DNA from: PCC-6802 sp943367755
GTDB taxonomy: Bacteria; Cyanobacteriota; Cyanobacteriia; Pseudanabaenales; Pseudanabaenaceae
Direction: 5' to 3'
DNA length: 64,000 bases
Assembly: GCA_943367755.1 (NCBI GenBank)
Contig: CALRKB020000010.1
Location: 1 to 64,000 of the forward strand
Every line of letters starts with the position of its first letter. Position 1 is the stretch's first letter. The position numbers and the translations under genes are program-made. The notes beneath the pieces are model-generated. The model had not been told where the DNA came from. It worked only from the letters and a program-made list of their open reading frames with translations, and did no database searches. Of this stretch, positions 43,948 through 52,664 are shown piece after piece.

Positions 43948-45864
43948 TTAACTACTAACTACCGATCTCCGATCGCTAATGGTTAATTGCTTCAGAATGC
44001 GATCGCTGATTTGGCCGCTGGTTAAACCTAAATCCGCAAACGATTCATTTGGGGAGGCATGATCGACCAGAATATCTGGTACACCAATGCGTTCTACGGG
44101 CACCAGAATGCCAGCATCCATCAGGGCTTCCATCACGGCAGTACCAAAACCACCCATCGTGCAACCTTCTTCTAGAGTGAAGACTTTGCCAATGCGCTTA
44201 GCTAGAGGAGCGATCGTATCAATATCCAGAGGCTTGGCAAACCTAGCGTTAACGACAGTTGCTTGTACGCCATGCTCGAACAGGATTTCGGCCACCTGCG
44301 TTGCCGGGTAAACCATCGAGCCATAGGCGACTAGCAGGACATCATTGCCCTGGCGCAACACTTCCGCTTTGCCAATTGGTAACGGTTGCCAACCTTCCGA
44401 TAACATCGGCACTCCATAACCATTGCCGCGTGGATAACGCATCGCGATCGGGCCATCGTACTCGATGCCTGTGACCATCATTTGCTGCATTTCGGCCTCA
44501 TCCTTGGGAGCCATCAGTACCATATTGGGTAGGCAGCGGAGATAGGCAATGTCATACATGCCCTGGTGCGTGGGGCCATCCGCACCGACAATTCCCGCCC
44601 GATCTAGGCAGAAGAATACGGGGAGATTTTGAATGCAGACGTCATGCACAATCTGGTCGTAGGCGCGTTGCAAGAAGGTTGAATAAATCGCCGCAACGGG
44701 ACGCATGCCCTCACAGGCTAAGCCTGCAGCTAGTGTGATCGCGTGTTGTTCGGCAATGCCCACATCAATGTATTGGTCAGGCAGCTTGGTTTGCAGCTTA
44801 TCCAACCCTGTCCCTGTCGCCATAGCGGCGGTAATGCCAATGATGCGCCGATCTTTCTCCGCCAGTGAGATTAGGGTGTCGGCAAACACTTTGGAGTAGC
44901 TCGGTGGCTTGGGCTTGCTTGGAGCGTCAGACTTACCCGTAATCAGGTTAAAAGAATTTTGGGCGTGATAGCCAACTTTATCGTCTTCGGCATAGCTATA
45001 GCCTTTGCCCTTAGTGGTAGCAACATGCACCATCACAGGGCCTTTTAGTCGGTGCGCCACATTAAATGTGTCGATTAGCTCCCTGATATTATGACCGTCG
45101 ATGGGGCCAATATAAGTGAAGCCTAGCTCCTCAAACACCGCTCCCACCTTGTTCTGCACCATGGTCAAGATTTTGATATTGTCCTTGATGCGATCGATTT
45201 CCGGGCTAATTGAACCGCCGACAAAAGGTAAGTTGCGAATTTGCTCCTCCAGGTTATCGGTAATGAACTTCATGGGAGGGCTAAGACGCATGCGATTCAG
45301 GTAGCGCGGGATCGCACCCACATTTGGCGAAATCGACATTTCATTGTCGTTCAGCACTACCAAAAGATTAGTTTTGGGTAAATGTCCGGCATGGTTAATC
45401 GCTTCGAGGGCCATACCACCGGTCAGTGCGCCATCGCCAATCACGGCGACAGACTTGAAGTTATCACCCTTGGCATCGCGGGCGATCGCCATACCTAAAG
45501 CCGCAGAGATACTGGTAGAGGCATGTCCTGCGCCAAAGTGATCGAATTTGCTCTCAGATCGCTTCAGATATCCAGCAACGCCACTCTTTTGCCGCAGGGT
45601 GTGAAAGTTTTTATAGCGACCCGTTATCAACTTATGGGGATAAGCCTGATGTCCTACATCCCATACCACCTTGTCTCGATCTAAATCGAGGGTTTGGTAC
45701 AAACCTAGGGTTAACTCCACTACACCTAGGCCAGGGCCTAAATGTCCTCCAGTTGCAGCGATCGTCTCTAGATGCTTTTCACGAATTTCTTGGGCAATTG
45801 ACTCAAGCTGCTGCACGGATAAACCATGCAGTTGGTTAGGATGGACAATTTCGTTCAGACGCAT
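43948..45864 (-). CDS. dxs: 1-deoxy-D-xylulose-5-phosphate synthase
   Basis: 638-aa thiamine-diphosphate enzyme, first step of the MEP isoprenoid pathway, also feeding pyridoxine synthesis. Blocks: LTLGLYQTLDLDRDKVVWDV, VIGDGALTGGMALEAINHAG (ThDP/Mg), DRAGIVGADGPTHQG and MRYPRGNG. Start MRLNEIVHPNQL is normal. It converges with the VanX-like gene with an 8-bp gap. Confidence 0.97.
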   Translation of the reverse strand: MRLNEIVHPNQLHGLSVQQLESIAQEIREKHLETIAATGGHLGPGLGVVELTLGLYQTLDLDRDKVVWDVGHQAYPHKLITGRYKNFHTLRQKSGVAGYLKRSESKFDHFGAGHASTSISAALGMAIARDAKGDNFKSVAVIGDGALTGGMALEAINHAGHLPKTNLLVVLNDNEMSISPNVGAIPRYLNRMRLSPPMKFITDNLEEQIRNLPFVGGSISPEIDRIKDNIKILTMVQNKVGAVFEELGFTYIGPIDGHNIRELIDTFNVAHRLKGPVMVHVATTKGKGYSYAEDDKVGYHAQNSFNLITGKSDAPSKPKPPSYSKVFADTLISLAEKDRRIIGITAAMATGTGLDKLQTKLPDQYIDVGIAEQHAITLAAGLACEGMRPVAAIYSTFLQRAYDQIVHDVCIQNLPVFFCLDRAGIVGADGPTHQGMYDIAYLRCLPNMVLMAPKDEAEMQQMMVTGIEYDGPIAMRYPRGNGYGVPMLSEGWQPLPIGKAEVLRQGNDVLLVAYGSMVYPATQVAEILFEHGVQATVVNARFAKPLDIDTIAPLAKRIGKVFTLEEGCTMGGFGTAVMEALMDAGILVPVERIGVPDILVDHASPNESFADLGLTSGQISDRILKQLTISDRRSVVSS

Positions 45865-46184
45865 AAGGCTAATCTTAAAAAATTGATAATAGTTCTAGTC
45901 TACAAACAAATATCGTCTTAGAAGCTAAATACTTGGGGTTAAGCTCAGCTTCTTAAAATCCAATGAATTCAATTATGGCAAGATGTGGTTGGCAATAGTT
46001 CTATTACTTACCAAAGTTTTACAATTACCAAACAGTTCTGCACCGTGCCTTATTGCGGCAAGTCACAAGGAAAAACATCTCAAAGCCTTACAGTAAAAGA
46101 ATTTGAGGTAAATTTGCTTAAAATGCGTACAATTAGGAAAGCCTAGACAATTAGAGTAAATTTCTCTGTAACCAAGAAACATAT
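45865..46184. other. Divergent intergenic region between dxs and the zinc-ribbon gene
   Basis: 320 bp between divergent genes, so promoters for both must lie here. A small palindrome AAGCTCAGCTT occurs near 45941-45951 and a GAAGCT...AGCTTC pair around it. The DNA is AT-rich, like the gene pair that follows. No ORF, RNA or repeat is recognised. Confidence 0.45.
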
Positions 46185-47567
46185 ATGGCAACACAGGCAG
46201 CTATAAATATCAAGTATGCAAGCCCCATCGCAGAGTTGGGACAGTATGCCAATGTGCAAGCCATTCAAGAGCTAATTGCTGAAGCTGGTGGTAAGCAACC
46301 TGCTAAACACACAACCAAAGAAGAATTACTCAAAGAAGTTGAGCAGTTAGTTGCCAATCAGAGTTTGTCAGGAGATCGCGTTAGCAGCATTGTACGCGAA
46401 TACAAATTTGCTGGCAATGTATCTGTATGTTGGGGAATACCACTCAAATATGTTGGTTTTACGAAACCCCAACTAGAAAACCTCTTACAAGCCAATAGGA
46501 AGATTAATCCCTTTGAAGCTGAACTCCGACCACAGTTAACTCAAAAACCAGCCTTTAATCGTGCCGAGTGGCTGAGCAATACCAAACTCAGGCTAGAGTT
46601 CACCTATGCAGGTAAATCCTACGAGCTAGAAGATAACTACGAGTTCAGACGAATTGTCCCGACAAAGCGGATAAACATATATCTAAGGCTACTTAAGAAA
46701 TTATTTGTTGTTGAAACTCATGGCAACATCCATGAAACTAAACAAGTACATCAGGCATTTTCACGATTGCTTGGTGTAGAAGTTACTGCAATGACTTTTT
46801 CAGACCTCGACATAACTATTCTAAAGCGAGAATTGCAAGCAAAAACAAAGGCTTCAAAATTTAAGCGCTCAGGCGGGGAAATTGACACAGTATACGTTTC
46901 CGCTGCTCCCGATCTCGATGATTTAGAAAACTCTGAAGAATTTAAGCAAAAATTTAGTGACGGAGAATTACGCGAAACGCGTCTTGAATTTGTCTATACA
47001 AGAGAATCAGGACATCGGATCAACACATCATTACATATCAGTCATTTAGGAAACATTTGGTTTATGACAGATGTTCCTGAAGAAGTCATTGAGTATGTGT
47101 TTTCGGTTGTTAGGAAAATCAAATTTTTACCCCCATTAAACAAATTGGGGAGATCGGTTGAAGTCCAACCAGAAGTAGACAACCAAATTGAAGCTTTACT
47201 TAGTGCTATTCGTTCTAGTGGCTATGGTAAACGCTTTAGTCCGCGTATTTATTTAACATTAGGATTGCAGGTCGAAGAGCGATCCTGGATAGAAACCATA
47301 TCAAAGCTTGTACAGGCAGGCTTTTTATCTGAGCGCTTTGAGTTGTGCTGTCCTGCTTGCCACGAAACTATTACAGTCTATCAACGATACCAAGATATTC
47401 CTCTAGATCGAGAAACCTCCTGCGATCGCTGCGGACATACTTTTACAGTTTCCGAGCACGATATTTTTCTAACTTACGCTTTCAAAGACGATCTTATTAC
47501 ACAGCCAAATAACTCGTTGCTCGCTGCGGCATCCTTTACTCCAATGGAGGAAAGCCTAGCTAAATGA
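46185..47567 (+). CDS. Unknown protein with C-terminal zinc ribbon, partner of a PD-(D/E)XK nuclease
   Basis: 460-aa protein of no recognised family. The N-terminal 100 residues are helical and Lys/Glu-rich (TTKEELLKEVEQLV), the middle is alpha/beta with charged loops, and near the end a zinc-ribbon is likely: CPAC at 389-392 and CDRC at 413-416. The domain just before it (SWIETISKLVQAGFLSERF) looks like a winged-helix. No signal or membrane segment. The stop overlaps the start of the next gene (ATGA, 47564-47567), so the two are translated together. A DNA- or nucleic-acid-binding role is inferred from the ribbon and the partner only. Confidence 0.75.
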   Translation: MATQAAINIKYASPIAELGQYANVQAIQELIAEAGGKQPAKHTTKEELLKEVEQLVANQSLSGDRVSSIVREYKFAGNVSVCWGIPLKYVGFTKPQLENLLQANRKINPFEAELRPQLTQKPAFNRAEWLSNTKLRLEFTYAGKSYELEDNYEFRRIVPTKRINIYLRLLKKLFVVETHGNIHETKQVHQAFSRLLGVEVTAMTFSDLDITILKRELQAKTKASKFKRSGGEIDTVYVSAAPDLDDLENSEEFKQKFSDGELRETRLEFVYTRESGHRINTSLHISHLGNIWFMTDVPEEVIEYVFSVVRKIKFLPPLNKLGRSVEVQPEVDNQIEALLSAIRSSGYGKRFSPRIYLTLGLQVEERSWIETISKLVQAGFLSERFELCCPACHETITVYQRYQDIPLDRETSCDRCGHTFTVSEHDIFLTYAFKDDLITQPNNSLLAAASFTPMEESLAK

Positions 47568-48151
47568 CCGAGCGATCGCAACAAAATTTTAGCTTTTACG
47601 ATAAGCTTAGACTTTATCCCGATCTCGTAATTGATGAAACCCTCAATGATGTCAGACCCTATCTACAGGTATTATTAGAACGCATTAACCAGCCAGAAAA
47701 AGGTGATAACATTGGGCTAATCCTTGAATCTTTAGCATGTAACCTACTCAAATCTCCTTATCTCCAGTTCAATCGGTCGCGAAGAAATTGTGAAGCCGGA
47801 GAAATTGATTTAGATTTCACAGTCAAAAGGTTTCCTACAACTCTTTTTGCAGAGTTTGACTATCTACTGCTCGTAGAATGCAAAAATTGGGGGAACAAAT
47901 CTGGAGCACCAGATTTAAGAGTTTTTCGGGACAAGGTACGAGAAACTGGGGCAAAAGTTAGTATTTTCCTCTCCAAAAAAGGAATTACTAGAGATGCAAA
48001 AATTATAATCAGAAACGCTTACCTGGTAGATGGCATCGTCATACTAGTATTTGATGCTAATGACCTTGATCGCATTATCAACCGATCTGAAAATCTTTAC
48101 AAGATTCTGCACGATAAGTATCTTGCTGTCCGTACTGCTTCTAAAGAGTAA
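47564..48151 (+). CDS. PD-(D/E)XK nuclease-like protein
   Basis: 195-aa protein with the restriction-endonuclease-like fold signature: an N-terminal helix with Glu55 (IGLILESLACNLL), then GEIDLDF with D82, and LLLVECKNWG with the E105-x-K107 pair, followed by a helix and a strand (KVSIFLSKKGITRDA). This is the arrangement of Mrr/Holliday-resolvase-type nucleases. It is coupled by ATGA overlap to the zinc-ribbon gene. No methylase lies nearby, so a classic restriction-modification pair is unlikely. Confidence 0.8.
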   Translation: MTERSQQNFSFYDKLRLYPDLVIDETLNDVRPYLQVLLERINQPEKGDNIGLILESLACNLLKSPYLQFNRSRRNCEAGEIDLDFTVKRFPTTLFAEFDYLLLVECKNWGNKSGAPDLRVFRDKVRETGAKVSIFLSKKGITRDAKIIIRNAYLVDGIVILVFDANDLDRIINRSENLYKILHDKYLAVRTASKE

Positions 48152-48153
48152 AG

Positions 48154-49365
48154 TTAACCTAGGTTAGCAATATGTGCGGCAATGCGTTTGGCAGCACCTG
48201 GAGTGCCCATGCGTTCTTGCCCGTTGGCGATCGCCTCTTGAAAGCAATCGGGGTCATGAAGCAACTTTGTCATGGCCTCTGCAACCTGCTCCGGCCTATT
48301 CACTAAAAGTAAAGACGATCCGAGCAGGCAAGACTGCTCTTGGGCAAATTTACTGGTGAACTGCGGCCCGTGACCCGCAATTGTAATTACTGGTTTACCA
48401 AGACCGATCAGTTGTTCCGTCGCCGTACCTGCCATCGCAATACCTAGATGACAGGCATGTAAGCAATCACCAAACCCCTGTAGCACTAGCTGCAATCGGG
48501 TCACACCTTGGATAAACGTGAGATCGTCTATCTGCGTCCAGCCTTTTTGGAGCAGCAGTTTCACTAACTCCTCTAAATCGAGGGCTGAGGCGATCGCCGC
48601 CAAAAAGATAATTTTGTTAGCAATTACCCTGGCAACAGTCTGAGCCGCCGTCAGTAGACACATCCAGTTTTCATAGGCCTCCGGTGGGCGCGAGCCTGGC
48701 AGCAGGGTCACGATCCACTCATCCTCTTTAATATCAAAATCTAAACCTTTGGGCTCCAAGTTATCCATCATGGGATTGCCCAAATGCAATACCGACATGC
48801 CAAAGGATTTATTCAGGGCATCAGCGGTAAGGCGATCGCGCACAAAGGCAGCCTTGCAGTGGCGACTGCGCATTAGCGATCGCTCCCACGGATAAAAAAG
48901 CGAACCTCCCCAGGGTTTGCGGCCACCTGGCAAAGTACCATTGCGATCGCGCCAGTAATACTCTGACTTGGCTGTAGCCACAAACGCAAAATCACAGCCA
49001 CCAAATACTGAAGGTAACCAGGCAAATAGGAGCGGCACGATGTCACCGACAGCTAAGACTAACCTGGAGTTGGATCGGCTTTGCTTTGACCACTGCCACA
49101 CAAACCGAATCTGTTTACCTGTGAGGCCAGCCAAGCCCTGACGCATATCACCCCACAGGTGTCGTCCATCCATGCGCACAAACCCACCGGATGGCATATC
49201 TTGAGTTGCCTCTGTGATCGTGGGCAGGTTAGCATTATGGTATGCGTGTCCCGTCCCCACCAGCGGTAGTGCCAGGGTTGTTATGCCTAGTTTCTCTAGC
49301 TCCAGACAAATCGACACAGCTATTTGATCTTCGCCGTGACCATTACTAATACAAAGAATCTCCAC
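48154..49365 (-). CDS. Lipid-A-disaccharide synthase-related protein
   Basis: 403-aa glycosyltransferase-like protein of the cyanobacterial LpxB-related family. Start MEILCISNGHGEDQIA, then VLAVGDIVPLLFAWL, KSEYYWRDRNG, LHLGNPMMDNL, VTLLPGSRPPEAYEN and the late AMAGTATEQLIGLGKPV, which resemble nucleotide-sugar binding regions of GT19/MurG-like enzymes. True lipid A synthesis in this organism is not implied. It converges with the nuclease gene with a 2-bp gap. Confidence 0.88.
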   Translation of the reverse strand: MEILCISNGHGEDQIAVSICLELEKLGITTLALPLVGTGHAYHNANLPTITEATQDMPSGGFVRMDGRHLWGDMRQGLAGLTGKQIRFVWQWSKQSRSNSRLVLAVGDIVPLLFAWLPSVFGGCDFAFVATAKSEYYWRDRNGTLPGGRKPWGGSLFYPWERSLMRSRHCKAAFVRDRLTADALNKSFGMSVLHLGNPMMDNLEPKGLDFDIKEDEWIVTLLPGSRPPEAYENWMCLLTAAQTVARVIANKIIFLAAIASALDLEELVKLLLQKGWTQIDDLTFIQGVTRLQLVLQGFGDCLHACHLGIAMAGTATEQLIGLGKPVITIAGHGPQFTSKFAQEQSCLLGSSLLLVNRPEQVAEAMTKLLHDPDCFQEAIANGQERMGTPGAAKRIAAHIANLG

Positions 49366-49397
49366 ACTCTTGCGCCCAGTTATCTGTTATCAGTTAC

Positions 49398-49465
49398 TGT
49401 AGGGGGCAAGTTTTGTCCGAGCGTTTTTGTAATTAACAAACATAGCCACTAAACTTGCCCCTACA
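49398..49465. repeat. 68-bp imperfect palindromic repeat
   Basis: Arms TGTAGGGGGCAAGTTT (49398-49413) and AAACTTGCCCCTACA (49451-49465) pair over 15 positions with one extra G, around a 37-bp AT-rich centre. It lies between two minus-strand genes (S1-like and LpxB-related) and belongs to the same tgtaggggc type as 5835-5880 and 6488-6512. Confidence 0.65.
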
Positions 49466-49500
49466 CTTCATAAAATTGCTGTGTCCTCAGTTCTCTTTCC

Positions 49501-50391
49501 CTATGTGTTCCAGAGCTTTTGGATATTTTTCTCCAAACGCGCTTCTGCTTCTGTAAAGACTTGCTCGCGGTTATCTAGCATTTCACCTGGGCTGAGTTCG
49601 AGCAGCTTAGTGGAAAGAGAGATCCGCCCGCGTGACTCATCCACTTCCGTAATTACTGCCTGAATTTGATCGCCGATTTGAAATACGTGGTTAATATCAC
49701 TAACATACTTCTGGCTGATCTCTTTGACGTGTAACATGCCTGTTACCCCCTCAAAGTCAACAAAGGCTCCAAATGGCCTGAGATTGCTAACGGTGCCACT
49801 AATCAACTGACCGCGGAATATTTTGCCCATGGCAGAAGCTCGGGCGGCAAGGCGATGCGACAAAATTAGTTTATTGCGCGACTCATCCAGTTCTACAAAC
49901 GTCACGGTTAAGGATTGTCCGACCAAACCAGCCAGGTTGTTTTTCTCAACCAGGTGCGATCGCGGGATAAAGCCTCGGATTCCCTCCGCATCAACGGTTA
50001 CTCCACCCTTATTCGTCCCTACAACACGGCAGCTAAAAGTTTGGTCGTCTTCTTGATATCTACGTAATGTTGCCCATGCCTGCACCATCATCAGCTTGCG
50101 AATCGATAGCTTGACCTGTCCGTCAGCATCCTGCTCGCCGACGATCGCAAATTCTCTCTCTGAATCGATGGGTAATTTTTCAGCTAGATTGGCAGAAGAG
50201 CCTACCAACGACTCCTCAATCGGGAGAAAGCCTGGAGATTTGCCACCGATATCAACATAAGTGCCAAAGCTATCATGGGATACGATTTTACCTTTAACAA
50301 TCTGGCCGAGATTGAACTGGTAGTCATGTTTGGCTAGGGCATTGGCAAAATCATCGGCAGAGAAAGACGTAATACTCTGTTTAGCATTCAT
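49501..50391 (-). CDS. rps1b: S1 RNA-binding domain protein, ribosomal protein S1 homologue (Rps1b-like)
   Basis: 296-aa protein with three S1 (OB-fold) repeats: near 27-95 (NLGQIVKGKIVSHDSFGTYV), near 105-180 and near 195-265 (GQLISGTVSNLRPFGAFVDF). Cyanobacteria have one larger S1-type ribosomal protein and a smaller relative of about 300 aa; the size fits the latter, so a role in mRNA binding at the small subunit is inferred, not proven. The start faces ftsH across about 255 bp. Confidence 0.85.
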   Translation of the reverse strand: MNAKQSITSFSADDFANALAKHDYQFNLGQIVKGKIVSHDSFGTYVDIGGKSPGFLPIEESLVGSSANLAEKLPIDSEREFAIVGEQDADGQVKLSIRKLMMVQAWATLRRYQEDDQTFSCRVVGTNKGGVTVDAEGIRGFIPRSHLVEKNNLAGLVGQSLTVTFVELDESRNKLILSHRLAARASAMGKIFRGQLISGTVSNLRPFGAFVDFEGVTGMLHVKEISQKYVSDINHVFQIGDQIQAVITEVDESRGRISLSTKLLELSPGEMLDNREQVFTEAEARLEKNIQKLWNT

Positions 50392-50646
50392 GAAAGATCG
50401 TTCGGAATAAGGACTACAAACAAGGCAAAGAATTGCAGCTATGGAGCTGAGAGAATACAGCTAGTATAGAGCCTGCCACAATAATTTGTGATGCACTAGA
50501 CTAGTAGCAGTAAATCATAACAATCCATTTTGCTTCTGCTACAGTCTTTAACTAATAGCTAACTGCTAAGCGCGAATAGCTGAGAGTTAGGAAAAATTAA
50601 ACCAGTGCGAGCAATATAACAGCGATACCCTAAGGAGCGATCGGCA
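50392..50646. other. Divergent promoter region, S1-like gene and ftsH
   Basis: 255 bp between divergent genes. An AAGGAG ribosome site sits about 9 bp upstream of the GTG of ftsH. Promoters for both genes must lie here, but no clear -35/-10 pair was identified by eye. Confidence 0.4.
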
Positions 50647-52542
50647 GTGAAGCCTTCTGTAACTAAGCCTTTAACTAAGCCGTTAGTGCGGCGATTTCAG
50701 GTTCTCATAGTCAGTTTGTTTGCCTGTCAAGGCCTTATTAGTGCACTGCCCCATCCTGCCAGTGCTCAGAAAGATCCTGACGACAATAAATTGAGCTACA
50801 CCGAATTTCTGCAAAAAGTCAAACGCAACGAAGTCAAGAAAGTCGATCTCGATAGTAATGGTCTTGCGGCTGAGGCTGAGCTCAAGAATGGGCAAAAGTT
50901 AAATGTCGATCTATATGCCCGAGATGGCAATACAGAATTAGTTAAAATCCTGAGGGAGAAAGGGGTTGATACAGCAGTCTTACCAGCGAAACAACCGGCG
51001 TTAGTTTGGCAAATAGCCAGCACCCTGTTTGTGCCGGTGTTTCTGATCCTGCTGCTATTTTTCGTGCTCAGGCGAGTTAGTAATGCTCCGGGTGGCCCAA
51101 CCCAAACTTTAAATTTTGGCAAATCAAGAGCCCGCTTCTCGCCTGAGGCCAAAACAGGCATCATCTTTGATGATGTTGCTGGTGTAGACTCCGCCAAGGA
51201 AGAACTCCAAGAGGTTGTTACTTTCCTCAAACAACCCGATCGCTTCACAGCCGTAGGTGCCAAAATTCCGAAGGGTGTATTGCTGATAGGGCCACCTGGT
51301 ACGGGTAAAACTTTATTGGCAAAAGCGATCGCGGGTGAAGCGGGGGTACCATTCTTCTCCTTGTCCGGATCGGAATTTGTGGAAATGTTCGTGGGGGTTG
51401 GCGCATCACGGGTACGCGATCTGTTTCATAAGGCAAAGGAAAATGCTCCTTGCATCGTATTTATTGATGAGATCGACGCAGTTGGCAGACAAAGAGGCGC
51501 GGGGATTGGCGGGGGTAACGACGAGCGCGAACAAACCCTGAACCAACTGCTCACAGAAATGGATGGGTTTCAAGGTAATACAGGTGTAATTATCATTGCT
51601 GCCACCAACCGTCCTGACGTACTGGACAGCGCTCTGCTGCGTCCAGGCCGTTTTGATCGCCAGATTATGGTGGACTATCCCAGTTATAGCGGTCGCTTAG
51701 AAATTCTCAAGGTGCATGCCCGCAATAAACGCATTGATGACAGCGTGGACATTGAAACAATCGCACGCCGGACGCCAGGGTTTGCTGGTGCGGATCTGGC
51801 CAATTTACTAAATGAAGCGGCGATCTTAACAGCAAGACGCCAAAAAGAGGCGATTACCGAGCTGGAGATTACCGATGCGATCGATCGCGTCACGATTGGC
51901 ATGTCGATGAAACCCATGCTCGATAGTGTCAAAAAACGTTTGATTGCCTACCATGAGGTGGGACACTCGATCGTCAGAACTCTATTGAAAGATGCCGATC
52001 CTCTCGATAAAGTGACGATTATTCCACGTTCCGGCGGTGTAGGGGGATTTTCAGCGAGCTTGCCATCAGAGGAAATGGGTTTGGAATCGAGAGCGGCAAT
52101 TCTGGCCTTAATTACAGTTTTATTGGGTGGTAGAGCCGCAGAGGAAGTCGTATTTGGTGATGATGAGATTACAACGGGGGCATCCGGTGATATTGAAAGA
52201 GTAGCGAAACTGGCTAGGTTAATGGTGACGCAGTTGGGGATGTCCAGTTTAGGTCTGGTAGCGTTGGAAAGTCAAAACAACGAAGTGTTTCTAGGGCGAG
52301 ATTTCATTCCCAGGAGTGAATATTCTGAGAAAGTTTCCAGTCTTATTGACGAGCAGGTTCGCAACATTGTGAACCAGTGTCATGCGGATGCCAAGCAGAT
52401 TATCCTTGACAACCGTTCCCTATGCGATCGCCTGGTAGACATGTTGATAGAAATGGAAACCATTGATGGCGATGAGTTCCGCAAAATTGTGGCTGAGTAC
52501 ACCGATGTACCCGTAAAGGATCTCGCGCCAGTTAAATTTTAA
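50647..52542 (+). CDS. ftsH: ATP-dependent zinc metalloprotease FtsH
   Basis: 631-aa membrane AAA+ protease. N-terminal hydrophobic stretch (residues 20-40, signal/anchor), a periplasmic/lumenal domain, and a second membrane segment at about 121-142. AAA module: GPPGTGKT at 215-222, Walker B IVFIDEIDAVG, SRH ATNRPDVLDSALLRPGRFD. Protease zinc motif HEVGH at 436-440 and the Asp in EEVVFGDDEITTGA-region. It degrades membrane proteins; in cyanobacteria FtsH complexes help photosystem II repair. GTG start with AAGGAG in front. A perfect palindrome just after the stop probably terminates it. Confidence 0.96.
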   Translation: MKPSVTKPLTKPLVRRFQVLIVSLFACQGLISALPHPASAQKDPDDNKLSYTEFLQKVKRNEVKKVDLDSNGLAAEAELKNGQKLNVDLYARDGNTELVKILREKGVDTAVLPAKQPALVWQIASTLFVPVFLILLLFFVLRRVSNAPGGPTQTLNFGKSRARFSPEAKTGIIFDDVAGVDSAKEELQEVVTFLKQPDRFTAVGAKIPKGVLLIGPPGTGKTLLAKAIAGEAGVPFFSLSGSEFVEMFVGVGASRVRDLFHKAKENAPCIVFIDEIDAVGRQRGAGIGGGNDEREQTLNQLLTEMDGFQGNTGVIIIAATNRPDVLDSALLRPGRFDRQIMVDYPSYSGRLEILKVHARNKRIDDSVDIETIARRTPGFAGADLANLLNEAAILTARRQKEAITELEITDAIDRVTIGMSMKPMLDSVKKRLIAYHEVGHSIVRTLLKDADPLDKVTIIPRSGGVGGFSASLPSEEMGLESRAAILALITVLLGGRAAEEVVFGDDEITTGASGDIERVAKLARLMVTQLGMSSLGLVALESQNNEVFLGRDFIPRSEYSEKVSSLIDEQVRNIVNQCHADAKQIILDNRSLCDRLVDMLIEMETIDGDEFRKIVAEYTDVPVKDLAPVKF

Positions 52543-52560
52543 TTGGGTGATTGGTTTTTA

Positions 52561-52584
52561 AAGCAGCGATCGCGATCGCTGCTT
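52561..52584 (+). terminator. Palindromic terminator-like hairpin after ftsH
   Basis: A 24-bp perfect palindrome (AAGCAGCGATCG/CGATCGCTGCTT) followed by TTATG, 18 bp after the ftsH stop. The centre is two overlapping HIP1 octamers (GCGATCGCGATCGC). A stable stem with a short T-run makes an intrinsic terminator plausible. Confidence 0.6.
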
Positions 52585-52664
52585 TTATGTATGGATACCC
52601 TTAAATTGGTAGTATTTGGTAGCTATACTCGCAGGTACTGCTTAAATATCAGGGAAAACGAATT

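Noticed and set aside
44087..45886. Many plus-strand ORFs inside dxs
   Set aside because: They are mirror frames of a well-conserved gene with no independent support.
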